Assembly: GCA_030549815.1 (NCBI GenBank)
Contig: JAUQQQ010000010.1
Coordinates: forward strand, 1 to 62,661
Reading direction: 5' to 3'
Length of the DNA stretch: 62,661 nt
Source: a bacterium
GTDB taxonomy: Bacteria; DRYD01
In this document: positions 8,925 to 19,900 of the stretch, in pieces
Layout of the letters: each line of letters starts with the position of its first letter
Numbering within the stretch: position 1 is the first letter of the stretch
Program-made: the position numbers and the translations under genes
The notes under the pieces: generated by a model
The model's database searches: none
What the model saw: only the letters and a program-made list of their open reading frames with translations
Told to the model about the DNA's origin: nothing

Positions 8925-11287
8925 ATTTATTTGCACTAAGTTATTCAAGAGTCCCCGGACAAAACAGATACAAAGTAAATTACTTAGAGCAAGAGTTTCT
9001 AAGAACCTCAATGATCCAAGCTAACGTCCTAAACAATGGAACAACTAACGTAGAAGCAAAAAACCTTAATTTAATCGCTGACAACTACAAACTAAACTCC
9101 TTCATTTCAAATAAATACCAAACAATGTATCTAAATGACACTCAAGGGCAAACAAGATTCAACCTTACTAATAGTCAGTCAACAATAAAAGGTAGGTTAG
9201 TAGTCAAAGACACAAGTAGTGGAAACCTTTATTTTAACGGTAACACTTACAATTTTCAACAAATACTAAATGATACAACACTAACACAAAACGTTCAAAA
9301 TACAATAGGTGGTAAAATAGAGAAAACTGAAAAGAATTACGATACCCAAAAAATTAGAGATGCAATAGTTAATAAAATTCAACAACAAGCAGCTAACTAT
9401 GTATCATTACCTGCAGGTTGGTACGTATTTACCGATGAAGAAACCATCGTTTATTTTCCTCCATCCTATAAGTACGACCAAATAAAAAATAATATAAATA
9501 GTGTAAACCAAACAGTTACAAATCTTTCAGGTTTATTAAACACAACAAATCCAGTAAAAATTGAAAATAAAATTATAGATAATGGGGAGCAAATTCTAAA
9601 AATCGATGATTATACTCTTAATGTAAATACAAACATCAAAGTGGAAAATAATTTTATACATATAACAAGCTACGGGGATTATCAAGGGGTAAATAAATTT
9701 GGTAATAAAGATGTAAAAATAAATCTAAATAATGCTAATTTCTTTGGTAACAATGCGGCACTAATCGTTGATGGACCAATAAAAGGCCAAGGGGCTCTAA
9801 TCGTAACAGGTAATGGAACATTATCAAACACACACGAAGCTGTTGATTATTACAATAATCCAACTTATTGGACACCTTACGATACTACTAACCTAAATTA
9901 TACTGTTAATTCAGGGGATATCGTAGCAAGGTTTGACCAATTAAGAAGCGGAGACTCACAAGTGGCAATCTTAGCAGACAATAACTTTATCATCAATCCA
10001 CTTTCCATACAAGATGACACAAGCTTCTTCGATAGACTAATCACTTACCAAATGATCGATTATGCAAACAGTATTGGAAGCGAGTCGTGGGCAATAGTAA
10101 ATTCACAAATAGATAAATCTAAGCTTTTCCAAGTAATTTTGGATAAACCTGATTCCATAGACCCCTTAATAGGGGAAAGCAACGAATTTAAATCAAAATT
10201 TGATAATTGGCAAAATTATACTATTACAATATACACAAACGGATACAGCAATAGTAGTGTCTATAATAATGTAATGAGTTCAAGAAGTTTTAGACTTATT
10301 CCATACACTAATAAAATTACTTCAATTCCTGGAGACCCAGATCTAAGTAAAACAATAACAATAGATCCAGAAAGTAAGACAATCAATGTAAATAGTCAAG
10401 TTATCCAAAGTCCCCTTTTTAATGCATTTTCTTCACGAATTACTTTCAACAATGCTGATTTTGTAGCATACACAGTAGGTAATGTTGGAATATTAGTAGT
10501 GGGGACAAAGAGTGACAGTCCAACACTTTACTTTTATGCATTTGAAAAAAATGGTTCCACTTGGACAAAAACTTTCGAAAAAACAGTAACCAAAAATATA
10601 GACGTAAATAAAATACTAGGATATTTAGATAATATAGATGGAACAGTAGCGAAAGACTATTTAACCTTAGAAAAGCTTGCACTTGGATTAGCGGCAGCAG
10701 AAAAAAATGATGGAAACTTTTTAGAGCCGTGGAAAAATGGTAATAATTCTGTTGATACAAATTTACTTCACTCAGAAGCACAAGATATCCTTAAAGATCG
10801 AATACAAGGTTTATACACTGAATACAATAAAATTTTAAAGCAACAGAGTTTAACATCAAAAGCCGGAAATCCAAATGACGTCGCGAAGGGCCATATAAAT
10901 GATAATTATTTCCCATTCCTTAAATTATCAATAAATGCTGGGAAAGATGTTGTAGGTTCACCGCTAAGTGATGGATTTAGTAAACTTTTAAGAGACAATC
11001 CAACAGAGATTTCTTCTTTGCTATCAACACCAAATGATGCAAAATTGGAAGGGTTCATATGGGTAGGTAATCAACTAAAAGCAGTCACAGGAAGCAATAA
11101 TAATCTATTGTTCAAAGGTTCAACAGTTGTAGGAAAAAATGAAGGAGCGCTACTGGGAATAAAAGGAGTTAGAAACACGACATTCGTTTTTGATATGGAT
11201 ATCGTTAATTTACTTGAAAATATGGAAGCACCTTCCCCTACATTACCAACAGTCTATAGGATTTATAATAAGATATACACAAGATAA
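8924..11287 (+). CDS. PilX-like pilus assembly protein, C-terminal part (continuation after frameshift)
   Basis: This frame is open from 8915 and its first ATG is at 9011, but no Shine-Dalgarno precedes that ATG. The preceding codons (LEQEFLRTSM) read as normal protein, so it is best seen as the continuation of the gene starting at 8259. The product is Asn/Thr-rich, with beta-helix-like segments (ALIVDGPIKGQGALIVTGNG and NSGDIVARFDQLRSGDSQVA) typical of PilX-associated or polymer-forming exported proteins. It ends with a hydrophobic-polar segment and VYRIYNKIYTR. No enzyme motif is visible. A role in an extracellular pilus or surface assembly is inferred from the N-terminal half. Confidence 0.7.
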   Translation, partial: NLFALSYSRVPGQNRYKVNYLEQEFLRTSMIQANVLNNGTTNVEAKNLNLIADNYKLNSFISNKYQTMYLNDTQGQTRFNLTNSQSTIKGRLVVKDTSSGNLYFNGNTYNFQQILNDTTLTQNVQNTIGGKIEKTEKNYDTQKIRDAIVNKIQQQAANYVSLPAGWYVFTDEETIVYFPPSYKYDQIKNNINSVNQTVTNLSGLLNTTNPVKIENKIIDNGEQILKIDDYTLNVNTNIKVENNFIHITSYGDYQGVNKFGNKDVKINLNNANFFGNNAALIVDGPIKGQGALIVTGNGTLSNTHEAVDYYNNPTYWTPYDTTNLNYTVNSGDIVARFDQLRSGDSQVAILADNNFIINPLSIQDDTSFFDRLITYQMIDYANSIGSESWAIVNSQIDKSKLFQVILDKPDSIDPLIGESNEFKSKFDNWQNYTITIYTNGYSNSSVYNNVMSSRSFRLIPYTNKITSIPGDPDLSKTITIDPESKTINVNSQVIQSPLFNAFSSRITFNNADFVAYTVGNVGILVVGTKSDSPTLYFYAFEKNGSTWTKTFEKTVTKNIDVNKILGYLDNIDGTVAKDYLTLEKLALGLAAAEKNDGNFLEPWKNGNNSVDTNLLHSEAQDILKDRIQGLYTEYNKILKQQSLTSKAGNPNDVAKGHINDNYFPFLKLSINAGKDVVGSPLSDGFSKLLRDNPTEISSLLSTPNDAKLEGFIWVGNQLKAVTGSNNNLLFKGSTVVGKNEGALLGIKGVRNTTFVFDMDIVNLLENMEAPSPTLPTVYRIYNKIYTR

Positions 11288-11357
11288 AAAATCATAACTA
11301 AAGGATTTTCATTACAGTAAGAGGATTTGTAGCAAAAGATATAGAATAATAAAATGA

Positions 11358-12560
11358 ATGGAGAAGATAAAGGCTTCAAAATTCGAGATCCTATTAGATA
11401 ATTTTATTAATCGTTATTATGTAAGTGGATCTTTTAGTAAAAACGATTTTGAAGAACTGCTTTCAAGAGCCATACTTTCAGAAGATAGAGAATTAAGAAG
11501 AGTAGCGTGTAAAATCATACGAAGACTTAAACTAAAAAACTTGCTAGATTATGTAAGGGTTCTCCTAAATGATGAGGACTCAATAATAAAATCTCTCGCT
11601 TTATTAGCAATAGCACAGTTTAAAGATGACCAAAGTTTTAATAAAGTTGTTGAACTTTTCAATAGCGACACAAAAATAGTGAAATCCTCGTCCTTGTTAG
11701 CATTGGGAAGTATAGACAAACCAGAAGGCTACAAACTAATATTTGAAGCATTGGAAGATGAGTACGAAGAAGTAAGAGAAAATGCAATAATAGCATCGTC
11801 GTGGATAAACTCGCCTAAAACTATACCTCTACTTATCGACGCTTATTCAAAAGAAAAAAATAAAAACCTAAAAATAAGAATAATAAAATCTTTTGCACTC
11901 CTTAATTCCGAAATTATTAACAAAAAGTTAGAAGAAATAGTATTAACAGAAAGCGATGATATAATAGTTATAAACGCCATAAATTCACTACTAAAAAAAG
12001 GAATATCAAAATACTCACTTTTAGCAAATACAATTTTATTCAAAGCAATAAACGATAATTACAAAATCACAAAATTAGTAGAATACTCCAGGAAAAACTT
12101 ATACAACATAGTTTCACAACCAATATGGGAAACAAAACAAATAAAAGAAGAAGATCAAAGGTTAATCTTCAGGTTTATCGAAGAAGATCTTACTCACAAA
12201 TACCACATCCGTTCTGAAGAATTGAAAAAATTAGCAATAAACTGCCTTAAGAATTTAAATAAACAATACCATCAAATAGTCGTAAAATTATTTGAAAACG
12301 ACCTTTCAAACAGTTTAAAAATAGAAATAATTAATTTCCTTTCAAATCCCAAAGTTGACAGGAATTTCAAAATCTTGCTATTAGAGTTCATCTCTGATGA
12401 AGACAGGCTTATAAGAGAGCAATCTCTTTTTGCAATAATGGACAATCAACCGTTAAATGCTTTAACAAGCCATATAAACGAAAAAATATTCTCGATGGAA
12501 TACAGTTATCTTAAATTAGTCGCTTTAGGAATAATATACAGCAATATGGTAGGTATTTAA
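11358..12560 (+). CDS. HEAT-repeat protein
   Basis: The 400-residue soluble protein is built of about 8-10 HEAT-like helical repeats, e.g. RRVACKIIRRLKLKNLLDYV, IIKSLALLAIAQFKDDQ, VKSSSLLALGSIDKP, VRENAIIASSWINSPK and IREQSLFAIMDNQP. Such solenoids are protein-interaction scaffolds; no enzymatic motif is present. The start lacks a clear Shine-Dalgarno and overlaps another ATG four bases upstream in a different frame. It opens a co-directional run (FtsE-like ATPase, HD-GYP, VWA, Fpg, SpoIIE phosphatase), so it may scaffold the signalling or envelope proteins encoded there. That link is inference from position only. Confidence 0.8.
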   Translation: MEKIKASKFEILLDNFINRYYVSGSFSKNDFEELLSRAILSEDRELRRVACKIIRRLKLKNLLDYVRVLLNDEDSIIKSLALLAIAQFKDDQSFNKVVELFNSDTKIVKSSSLLALGSIDKPEGYKLIFEALEDEYEEVRENAIIASSWINSPKTIPLLIDAYSKEKNKNLKIRIIKSFALLNSEIINKKLEEIVLTESDDIIVINAINSLLKKGISKYSLLANTILFKAINDNYKITKLVEYSRKNLYNIVSQPIWETKQIKEEDQRLIFRFIEEDLTHKYHIRSEELKKLAINCLKNLNKQYHQIVVKLFENDLSNSLKIEIINFLSNPKVDRNFKILLLEFISDEDRLIREQSLFAIMDNQPLNALTSHINEKIFSMEYSYLKLVALGIIYSNMVGI

Positions 12561-12589
12561 TAATATTTTTTTGAAATAATAAAAAGGGT

Positions 12590-13312
12590 ATGCTTGAATT
12601 CAAAAATGTTAGTTACATATATCCAAAAGGTTACAGAGCACTAACCAATATTAATTTATACATAGAAAAAGGGGAATTCGTATTTTTAGTAGGGCCTGTT
12701 GGAGCAGGAAAAACAACAATACTTAAACTAATATACCGTGAAATAACTCCAACAGTAGGTAAAATATTCTTTGAAAACCAAGATTTAGCAATGCTAAGTC
12801 ACCATCAAGTCCCTTATTATAGAAGAAGATTAGGAATTGTGTTCCAAGATTTTAAATTACTAAACTATAAAACTGTATGGCACAACGTTTCCTACCCATT
12901 GGAAGTAACTTTAGTACCAATGAAAGATATAGTAAAAAGAGTTTTTAAAGTTTTAAAATTAGTGGGATTAGTAGATAAAAGGGATTTTTACCCTGATGAG
13001 TTATCAGGAGGAGAACAACAACAAGTAGCAATAGCAAGAGCTATAGTAAATAATCCATCCCTTTTCATAGCTGATGAACCAACCGGAAACTTAGATGTTA
13101 AATCCACCGATAAAATTATGGAAATAATTACTGAAATAAACAAAATGGGAACAACAGTAATCATGTCCACCCACAACTTAGAGATTGTAAAAAAATTTAA
13201 TAAAAGAACAATATATATTCAAAACGGTATGATAGTAGAGGATACTAAGAATGAAATAATAGATACCCTTATAGAAAGGAATTCGTATGATACAAATCTT
13301 ATACAACCTTAA
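12590..13312 (+). CDS. ABC transporter ATP-binding protein, FtsE/LolD-like
   Basis: A complete 240-residue ABC ATPase. It has Walker A GPVGAGKTT at about residues 35-43, Q-loop VFQDFKLL, signature LSGGEQQQ at about 138, Walker B LFIADEPTGNLD at about 158-169 and switch histidine STHNLE. The start MLEFKNVSYIYPKG and the DEPTGNLD string match the FtsE/LolD/MacB group. FtsE works with FtsX to control septal peptidoglycan hydrolases, but no FtsX-like permease is adjacent; its partner must be encoded elsewhere or replaced. The ribosome site is unusual because the only G-rich string (AAAAAGGG) touches the start codon. The 3' end overlaps the next gene by 26 bases. Confidence 0.85.
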   Translation: MLEFKNVSYIYPKGYRALTNINLYIEKGEFVFLVGPVGAGKTTILKLIYREITPTVGKIFFENQDLAMLSHHQVPYYRRRLGIVFQDFKLLNYKTVWHNVSYPLEVTLVPMKDIVKRVFKVLKLVGLVDKRDFYPDELSGGEQQQVAIARAIVNNPSLFIADEPTGNLDVKSTDKIMEIITEINKMGTTVIMSTHNLEIVKKFNKRTIYIQNGMIVEDTKNEIIDTLIERNSYDTNLIQP

Positions 13313-15203
13313 ATATTCAAAAAATTTAATAGAAAAGTTAGTGAAAATTGGAAAAATAATACATATTAAAGATGTAAACAAAAATATTGTAAAAAATGCA
13401 GCTATTTTTATAAATGACAACCTAAACATAAAAGACCTTGAGAAAATAATTAAGAAAGGCGTAAAATTTTTATACGTCATAATAATATTACATAAAAAAA
13501 CTGACCCTAAATTACTTCCCTCTTATTTTAACCAACTCAGTTTAATGATGAAAAATAAAGGTATTGATTTATTCTATGAAGTTACTAATCTTGAAAATCT
13601 CGATTTAAATTTATCTGCTGAAAAATTTTTTTCATTAATCATTGATAATATATATTTAAAAATCCAGGATATTGAATTCATACAAATACCTTCGTTATTC
13701 GTTCAAAGTTTAAAAGAGTATTTATATTTAGAAGAAGTATGTTTTCTTTCACTTAACCCATTTAATGAAATAATAAAATCTTTCCCTATAAACTGCAACA
13801 GACAAATAAAAGATATTTTCAAGAAGAATATATTATTATACAAAGCAGGTAAAGAAATAGAAAATAGAGTCATTATTGAAGGGAAAGACAACGACCAAAT
13901 CTTTCTTTTCTCAATATATAACAACCCAATGACTACTTCATTCTGTATGATATATTTTAAAATAAATAAAGGATATGTAGATATTTTAAAAGCATCAATA
14001 TCTAACAAAATCATAAGAATACTTGATTACATAAACAATAAATTGATAACTTATTACAGATTGCAAAGAAATATTCAAGAAATAAATGTATTACATAATG
14101 TTAGTGTAGCTTTTGGAGCGACATCAAGTTTAGACGAATTAATAGATATAATCGTAAAGAAAGCAAAAAATGTTTTCAAAGCAGATGTATGCACATTAAT
14201 GCTAATAGAAAACGATGAACTATATATAAAACACTCAATAGGATTACCAGAAGAAGTAAAAGGAGTAAGGCAAAAAATAGGTGAAGGTATAGCAGGTAAA
14301 GTAGCACAAACAGGTAAACCATTAATCATTAATGATATAGATAAAGTGGAAGATAAATTTGAATTAGAAAAAAATTACAAAAGTTCAATGGTTGTCCCTC
14401 TAAAGGCAAAAGAAGGTAAAACAATAGGAGTTTTAAGCGTATCCAAAAATAGTTTTTATCCTTTTTCTGAGAACGATATGCAAACGCTGTATAATTTAGC
14501 AACTGTTGCAGCAACCGCAATAGAAAAAGCACAACTGTACCAAAATCTAAATCTATATTCTGAAAAATTAGAAGAAAGCTATATTAACACAATAAAATCA
14601 TTAGCCAAAGCTTTTGAAGCAAGAGATAAATACAACAAAGGTCATATGGAGAGAGTCTTAAAATATGGATTAGCAATAGCATCAGAAATAGATAATTCAC
14701 TTCTTAACGATGATGTTCTTAAATTGTCTTTACTTTTTCATGACATAGGAAAAATTGAGATACCTGATAGTATTCTCAATAAACCTTCAAAATTAACTCC
14801 AGAGGAATACGAAGTTATAAAAAGGCACCCAGAAGCAGGTGAAGAAATTTTAAGAAATGTCAAATTTTTACAAGAAGTAGCAGAAATAGTTAAGCAACAT
14901 CAAGAAAGATGGGATGGGAAAGGATACCCACAAGGATTAAAAGGTGAAGAAATCCATTTATATGCAAGGATAGTTGCCTTAGCAGATGCCTTTGATGCCA
15001 TGACAAGCGATAGAGTATATAGAAAAGCAATGTCAATAGAAGAAGCTGTTGAAGAAATTAAAAGAAATAGAGGGACTCAGTTTGATCCTATGGTAGTAGA
15101 CGCTTTCTTAAGAGCCTATGAAGCAGGATTGATTAAAGTAGATGAAGAAATTAACGAAGAAATTATAGAAATGATTAGTATTAAAAATTTGAGGGAAAAA
15201 TAA
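13287..15203 (+). CDS. GAF and HD-GYP domain protein (putative c-di-GMP phosphodiesterase)
   Basis: The 638-residue cytoplasmic protein has three parts. An unrecognised N-terminal region covers about residues 1-260. A GAF sensor domain covers about 265-415 (VKGVRQKIGEGIAGKVAQTGK and SMVVPLKAKEGKTIGVLSV). An HD-GYP phosphodiesterase domain covers about 430-620. The HD-GYP metal site is intact: HxxHVxR-type GHMERVLKYG, HDIGK at 485-489, RHPEAG, HQERWDGKGYPQGL (the GYP motif) and LADAFDAMTSDR. HD-GYP enzymes hydrolyse c-di-GMP to GMP. The start overlaps the ABC gene by 26 bases and has its own AAAGGA ribosome site. It could degrade c-di-GMP made by the GGDEF-EAL protein at 57.7 kb. Confidence 0.92.
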   Translation: MIQILYNLKYSKNLIEKLVKIGKIIHIKDVNKNIVKNAAIFINDNLNIKDLEKIIKKGVKFLYVIIILHKKTDPKLLPSYFNQLSLMMKNKGIDLFYEVTNLENLDLNLSAEKFFSLIIDNIYLKIQDIEFIQIPSLFVQSLKEYLYLEEVCFLSLNPFNEIIKSFPINCNRQIKDIFKKNILLYKAGKEIENRVIIEGKDNDQIFLFSIYNNPMTTSFCMIYFKINKGYVDILKASISNKIIRILDYINNKLITYYRLQRNIQEINVLHNVSVAFGATSSLDELIDIIVKKAKNVFKADVCTLMLIENDELYIKHSIGLPEEVKGVRQKIGEGIAGKVAQTGKPLIINDIDKVEDKFELEKNYKSSMVVPLKAKEGKTIGVLSVSKNSFYPFSENDMQTLYNLATVAATAIEKAQLYQNLNLYSEKLEESYINTIKSLAKAFEARDKYNKGHMERVLKYGLAIASEIDNSLLNDDVLKLSLLFHDIGKIEIPDSILNKPSKLTPEEYEVIKRHPEAGEEILRNVKFLQEVAEIVKQHQERWDGKGYPQGLKGEEIHLYARIVALADAFDAMTSDRVYRKAMSIEEAVEEIKRNRGTQFDPMVVDAFLRAYEAGLIKVDEEINEEIIEMISIKNLREK

Positions 15204-15204
15204 G

Positions 15205-16146
15205 ATGGAAATAAGTTTTGCTTTTCCCCAAATTTTCCTAATAGGTTTTATCCTCTTTCCAGCCATAATCATCCTCTTTTTTGTCCACTACTTTTCACAA
15301 AAGAAGAACATATTCATTTTTACTGAGGCTCAACTAATAGATAAGATAACATTAAGCAAAATAGGTTTTAAGAAGTTTTTTCTTTATTCTTTAGATTTCT
15401 TGATCATAATTGTTTTATTCTTAGCGTTAGGTAGGCCTCAATATCCGATAAGCTTACCTGTAAGTGGTTATGCAGTGGGTATAATCATCGACATATCGGG
15501 TAGTATGATGGCAACAGATTTCTTTCCATCACGTATAGCGGTTGCGAAAGATGCCGCAAAAGTCTTTATCAATAAATTAAAAGGAAATTTCGAAGCTTGC
15601 TTAGTAACCTTTAATAACAACGTCTTTGTCAATCAAAGTTTAACATCATCCAGAGAGGATCTACTATTAGCTTTGGCACAGGTTGACGCAAATTATGGAG
15701 GAACAGCAATAGGGGATGCTATAATGACAACATTGGCAGTGCTTGAAGGCTCAAATATGCCTCATAAAGTTATCGTCCTTTTAACCGACGGAGAAAATAA
15801 CTATGGAATAGACCCAATAATAGCAGCCCAAAGAGCAAAAGATAAAAAAATACCGATCTACTGTATAGGAATGGGAACATCCACAGGAACATATATCCCT
15901 GGAATACCTTATCCGGTAAGAATCGATGAAGGAACACTTAGAGAAATCGCAAGATTAACAGGCGGGGAATATTATTGGGGTAACTCATCCGCAAACTTAG
16001 AAAAAATATACCAAAAATTAGCAGAAAAAGTAGGTAAAGTCAAAAAAAACCAAGATATATCATCGTTATTCGCAGGATTTGCTTTACTTCTTATCATCAT
16101 TAAAATAATGATTAATACACTCTTTGTAAGGAGCATAGAAATTTAA
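15205..16146 (+). CDS. VWA-domain membrane protein, BatA-like
   Basis: A 313-residue protein with two N-terminal transmembrane helices (about residues 10-28 and 55-75), a von Willebrand factor A domain and a C-terminal helix (about 283-305). The metal-ion-dependent adhesion site is intact: DISGSM at residues 96-101, a Thr in GGTAIGD, and LLTDGENN. This layout matches BatA/BatB proteins of the aerotolerance operon, which sit in the inner membrane with MoxR ATPases. No MoxR gene or DUF58 gene is adjacent here, so only the architecture supports the name. The gene starts one base after the HD-GYP stop and shares its last base with the next start, so it is in the same operon. Confidence 0.88.
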   Translation: MEISFAFPQIFLIGFILFPAIIILFFVHYFSQKKNIFIFTEAQLIDKITLSKIGFKKFFLYSLDFLIIIVLFLALGRPQYPISLPVSGYAVGIIIDISGSMMATDFFPSRIAVAKDAAKVFINKLKGNFEACLVTFNNNVFVNQSLTSSREDLLLALAQVDANYGGTAIGDAIMTTLAVLEGSNMPHKVIVLLTDGENNYGIDPIIAAQRAKDKKIPIYCIGMGTSTGTYIPGIPYPVRIDEGTLREIARLTGGEYYWGNSSANLEKIYQKLAEKVGKVKKNQDISSLFAGFALLLIIIKIMINTLFVRSIEI

Positions 16147-16922
16147 TGCCAGAACTTCCAGAAGCAACAACAATATCATCTCAACTATCAAAATTTATCA
16201 CCAATTCCAAACTCATTGAAATAATAATAAAAAAAGATAGCATAATTAAAAATAAGGAATTACTAAAAAACATAATCAATCAAAAATGCGAAGAAGTAAA
16301 CAATTACGGAAAGATGGTTTATTTTAAATTTCAAAATCATTGGATAGTATTCCATTTAGCACTTACCGGTTATTTAGTTATAAACCCCAAAGAAGAATTA
16401 TTAAACAATACAATAGTTGAGTTCAATTTTGATAAAAACAAAGTAATCTTTGGAGCTAAAAGAATGTTTGAAAAAATGATCGTATATGAAAGTTATCCCT
16501 TCTCTAAATACGGGCCTGATTTTAGATCATTAAAACCCTTGGATTTTATAAAAATTTTAACCAAAACCAATAAACCTATAAAAGTTGCTCTAATGGATCA
16601 AAATTTAATCGCAGGTATTGGAAATATCTATGCTTGTGAATCCCTATTTGATGCCAAAATACTACCAACAAGAAATACAAGAAATATAACCGTCCAAGAA
16701 TATCATAAACTATTCAATTCATTACATAACATAATCAAATTAGCAATAGAAAAGAGGGGATCAACAATAAGCGATTACATAGACGCCTTTGGAAACAAAG
16801 GAGAATTTCAAAATTACCACAAAATATATGGTAAAAAATTCTGTCCAGAATGCTCCAAAAAAGTATCAACCATAAAAATCCAAGATAGAATAACTTATTT
16901 TTGTTCAAATTGCCAAAAATAA
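16146..16922 (+). CDS. mutM: Formamidopyrimidine-DNA glycosylase
   Basis: Fpg excises oxidised purines (8-oxoguanine, FapyG) and nicks the abasic site by beta,delta-elimination. The N-terminal catalytic MPELPEA (Pro2, Glu3) is present, along with the Lys57-region lysine (NYGKMVYF), the IAGIGNIYACE helix-two-turn-helix motif and QNYHKIYGK. The C-terminal zinc finger has cysteines at about 233, 236, 252 and 255. At 258 residues it is slightly shorter than the usual 270. MPELPEA instead of MPELPEVE is a mild variation. The start codon overlaps the VWA gene stop by one base. Its place between signalling genes looks like simple operon packing rather than functional coupling. Confidence 0.93.
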   Translation: MPELPEATTISSQLSKFITNSKLIEIIIKKDSIIKNKELLKNIINQKCEEVNNYGKMVYFKFQNHWIVFHLALTGYLVINPKEELLNNTIVEFNFDKNKVIFGAKRMFEKMIVYESYPFSKYGPDFRSLKPLDFIKILTKTNKPIKVALMDQNLIAGIGNIYACESLFDAKILPTRNTRNITVQEYHKLFNSLHNIIKLAIEKRGSTISDYIDAFGNKGEFQNYHKIYGKKFCPECSKKVSTIKIQDRITYFCSNCQK

Positions 16923-16924
16923 AC

Positions 16925-19900
16925 ATGGAATTAGAATGTCTCCAAAAAATAATTAAAAATTTAGACGATCTACTTGAACAAGTAATAGAAGAACAAGTTA
17001 TTGAAAACCTCACTTTTGAAGAATTCTTAGAAAAATGTTTTGATGTATTAAAAAATTGTGATATAGTCGAAAGTATAAAATTTTTGAACCTACAGGAACA
17101 TTCGAGCACTTTCTTCAAAGAAGATTCATCTATAAATATTTTTCCTATAAAGTTGAAAGACGAAACCATAGGATATGTAGAGATAAAACTAAGGGATCAA
17201 AAAACAGAACAAAAAGAAAAAATAGCAGAAATAATTTTCCAGAATTTAAAATACATCACTTTTATCTTTCTTTCATTTAAGGAACTCTTCAATTCTCTAT
17301 CGGAATTAAAATATACAAGTATTAAATTCGAAACCTATAGGAAAGCTTTTTATGATATTTCAAAGGCAATGCTTTCATCCTTATCGGAAGAAGTTTTACT
17401 CAAGATAATTTGTCAAATAACTCAAGAACTTATCCTTTGTAGCGCTTGTCTCATATTCTTCAGAAATAAAGTAATATACACAACATCAAACAAATTAATA
17501 GAACAAGAGCTAAATTTTATAATTCCTGAACTAAAAAATCTTTTAGAAAAAAAGTTTGAGCTTTTTTACATGGAAGGAGAAATGATAAAAATTGAAAACG
17601 TATATTTAAGGCATCTTAAGAGTGCACTCGTTAAAAGGTTTTCAGTCCCAGTAATTGGTAATGGAATCTTCATCCTTCTCTTTACCAAAGAAATAGAATT
17701 ATCATCAATAGATTTAGATTTTATATCAACAGTTACAAGCAACATTGCTACATCTTTAGAAACACGTTATCTTTTTGAACAATTGTCGATAAAAAATACG
17801 TTTCTTGAAAAATTGTTTATTGTTTCTGCTAAGCTGTCAGAAGTTAATTCTTCCGAAGAATTATATCAATTACTTTTTCATATAATCAACGACATTTTTT
17901 CAGGCTGTGACTTCGTGATATTCAAATTAACTAAAAAGGAAGTATTTAAACCATCATACATCAAAATAACCAATAGCAAACTAATCAATTTCATCGAAGC
18001 TTCAGAACTTTCGGTAACTAACATTTCAGAAGATCAACTAAAACTTTTCTCATCCTACAAATCCCTTCTAATTTTCAAAGATGATGAAGTAAAAGATGAT
18101 TTGGTTAGATTCCTTGATCTAATCTTTCAACGCCCCTACATCATCATTCCGATCATAGAAAAAAACACTATAACTTCATTAATCGTTTTCAACATAAAAT
18201 ATCAGTTTATCTCTAATTACCACAATATTTTGGATATCTTGGCAAGTCATCTATCTGTGTTATTTTCATACGTTTTTTCGCGAGTAAGTGCTTATGAAAA
18301 ATTGGTTGCAAAATCAAATGAAACAAAAATCATCAATCGAGTCATCTTCGATTATTCCTCAATAAGAGACATCAATATATTAATAGGTAATTTTGTAAAA
18401 GAGATAAAAAGTCTGGTAGAATATTCATTACCAGTATTTACATACTACAAAAATGGACAAATAACAGTTGTTAAAACTCTTGAATACTACAAAAGTTTAG
18501 TCGCAACAGTAATTAATAATCTACCAAAATTGATAATATCAAAAATCAAAGAAAGCATTGAGTTAACAAATGCAGGTATATTCAAACCAATACTAATAAA
18601 TAACCTTGAGCTTTTTTTTGACAATATAAACGTTTATGATTTCGTAAAAAAATCTAACTTGAAAAGTTTATTAATATTACCCATAAAGAGCGAGGTTAGC
18701 GATCTTAACCCACTGTTTCTCATATTCAGCTTAGAAAATAGGTTTGAAGAAGAATACATCGATTTACTTAACAGCTTAGCAAATCACTTCAGCATCTTTT
18801 TTGAAAACGCCTTTATTTACTCATTCCTGGGTGAAAGATTGAAATCCACAGATATACTGTATAATTTTTTGAGGATAGTAACATCGGTCTTAGACCCTAA
18901 CAACGTAATAATGAGAGCTAAAGAATTCTTAGAGGAACTTCTTAAACCTGAATTACTATGTTTCATTACAAAAAAATACAATAATTTTGAAGTAGAATAC
19001 ATTAAACCAAATAATCTAAATCTCGAAATTAGCTCGATAATAAAATCATTAAGCTTACTAAGTACCAACATTTCCTTCATAAACAATAAAAATATTCTCA
19101 TTGAAAAAAACTATAAAACAATATGGAACGAATTTACAAAAAATATTAACCTAAAACAAATTATCATTATTCCTCTTGTATATTTAAGAGAAATTTTGGG
19201 ATATATAATATTAGGGCTAAACAAAGAAAATATTAACGATACAATGGTCTGGATACTAAACAATATACCATACGCTTTATCAACACCCCTAAAAAACTCA
19301 ATGATAATGCAAGAACAAGTAGAAGTTTCAAACATAATAAGGCAATCTTTAATTACAAAAACAGAAGATAAAAATCTCAAAAGAAAAGGAATAGAATTTA
19401 ATTACAAACACGTTTCTTCCCGAGAAATTACAGCAGACTGGATAGAAATCGTAGAAAAAGATAATAACTTCATAATGGTAGTTGCCGATGTTTCTGGTAA
19501 AGGAGCAAAATCTGCAATATATACAGCACAAGCAAAATTCGCAGCTAAATCCCTTTTTTACTCCTTAGAAAACTTTTCTCAAGCAGTAAATCAACTTAAT
19601 AAAATTTTATCTTCCACAGTATCAGACAACATCTTTATAACAATGTTTGGTATAAATATCTACAAAAAAGAAGATAAAATATTTTGCGAGTACGTAAGTG
19701 CAGGACACGAACCAATGATCATCATCCGAAAATCAGAAATTAAACAACTATCAACAAAAGATATACCCCTCTGCATCCTTGATTCTTACCAATATAAAAC
19801 ATCATTAATCGAGTTAGAAAAAAACGATATACTTTTCCTTTATACTGACGGAGTAATCGATATAAAAAATGAAAAAGGAGAAAATTTCGGAAGAGAAAGA

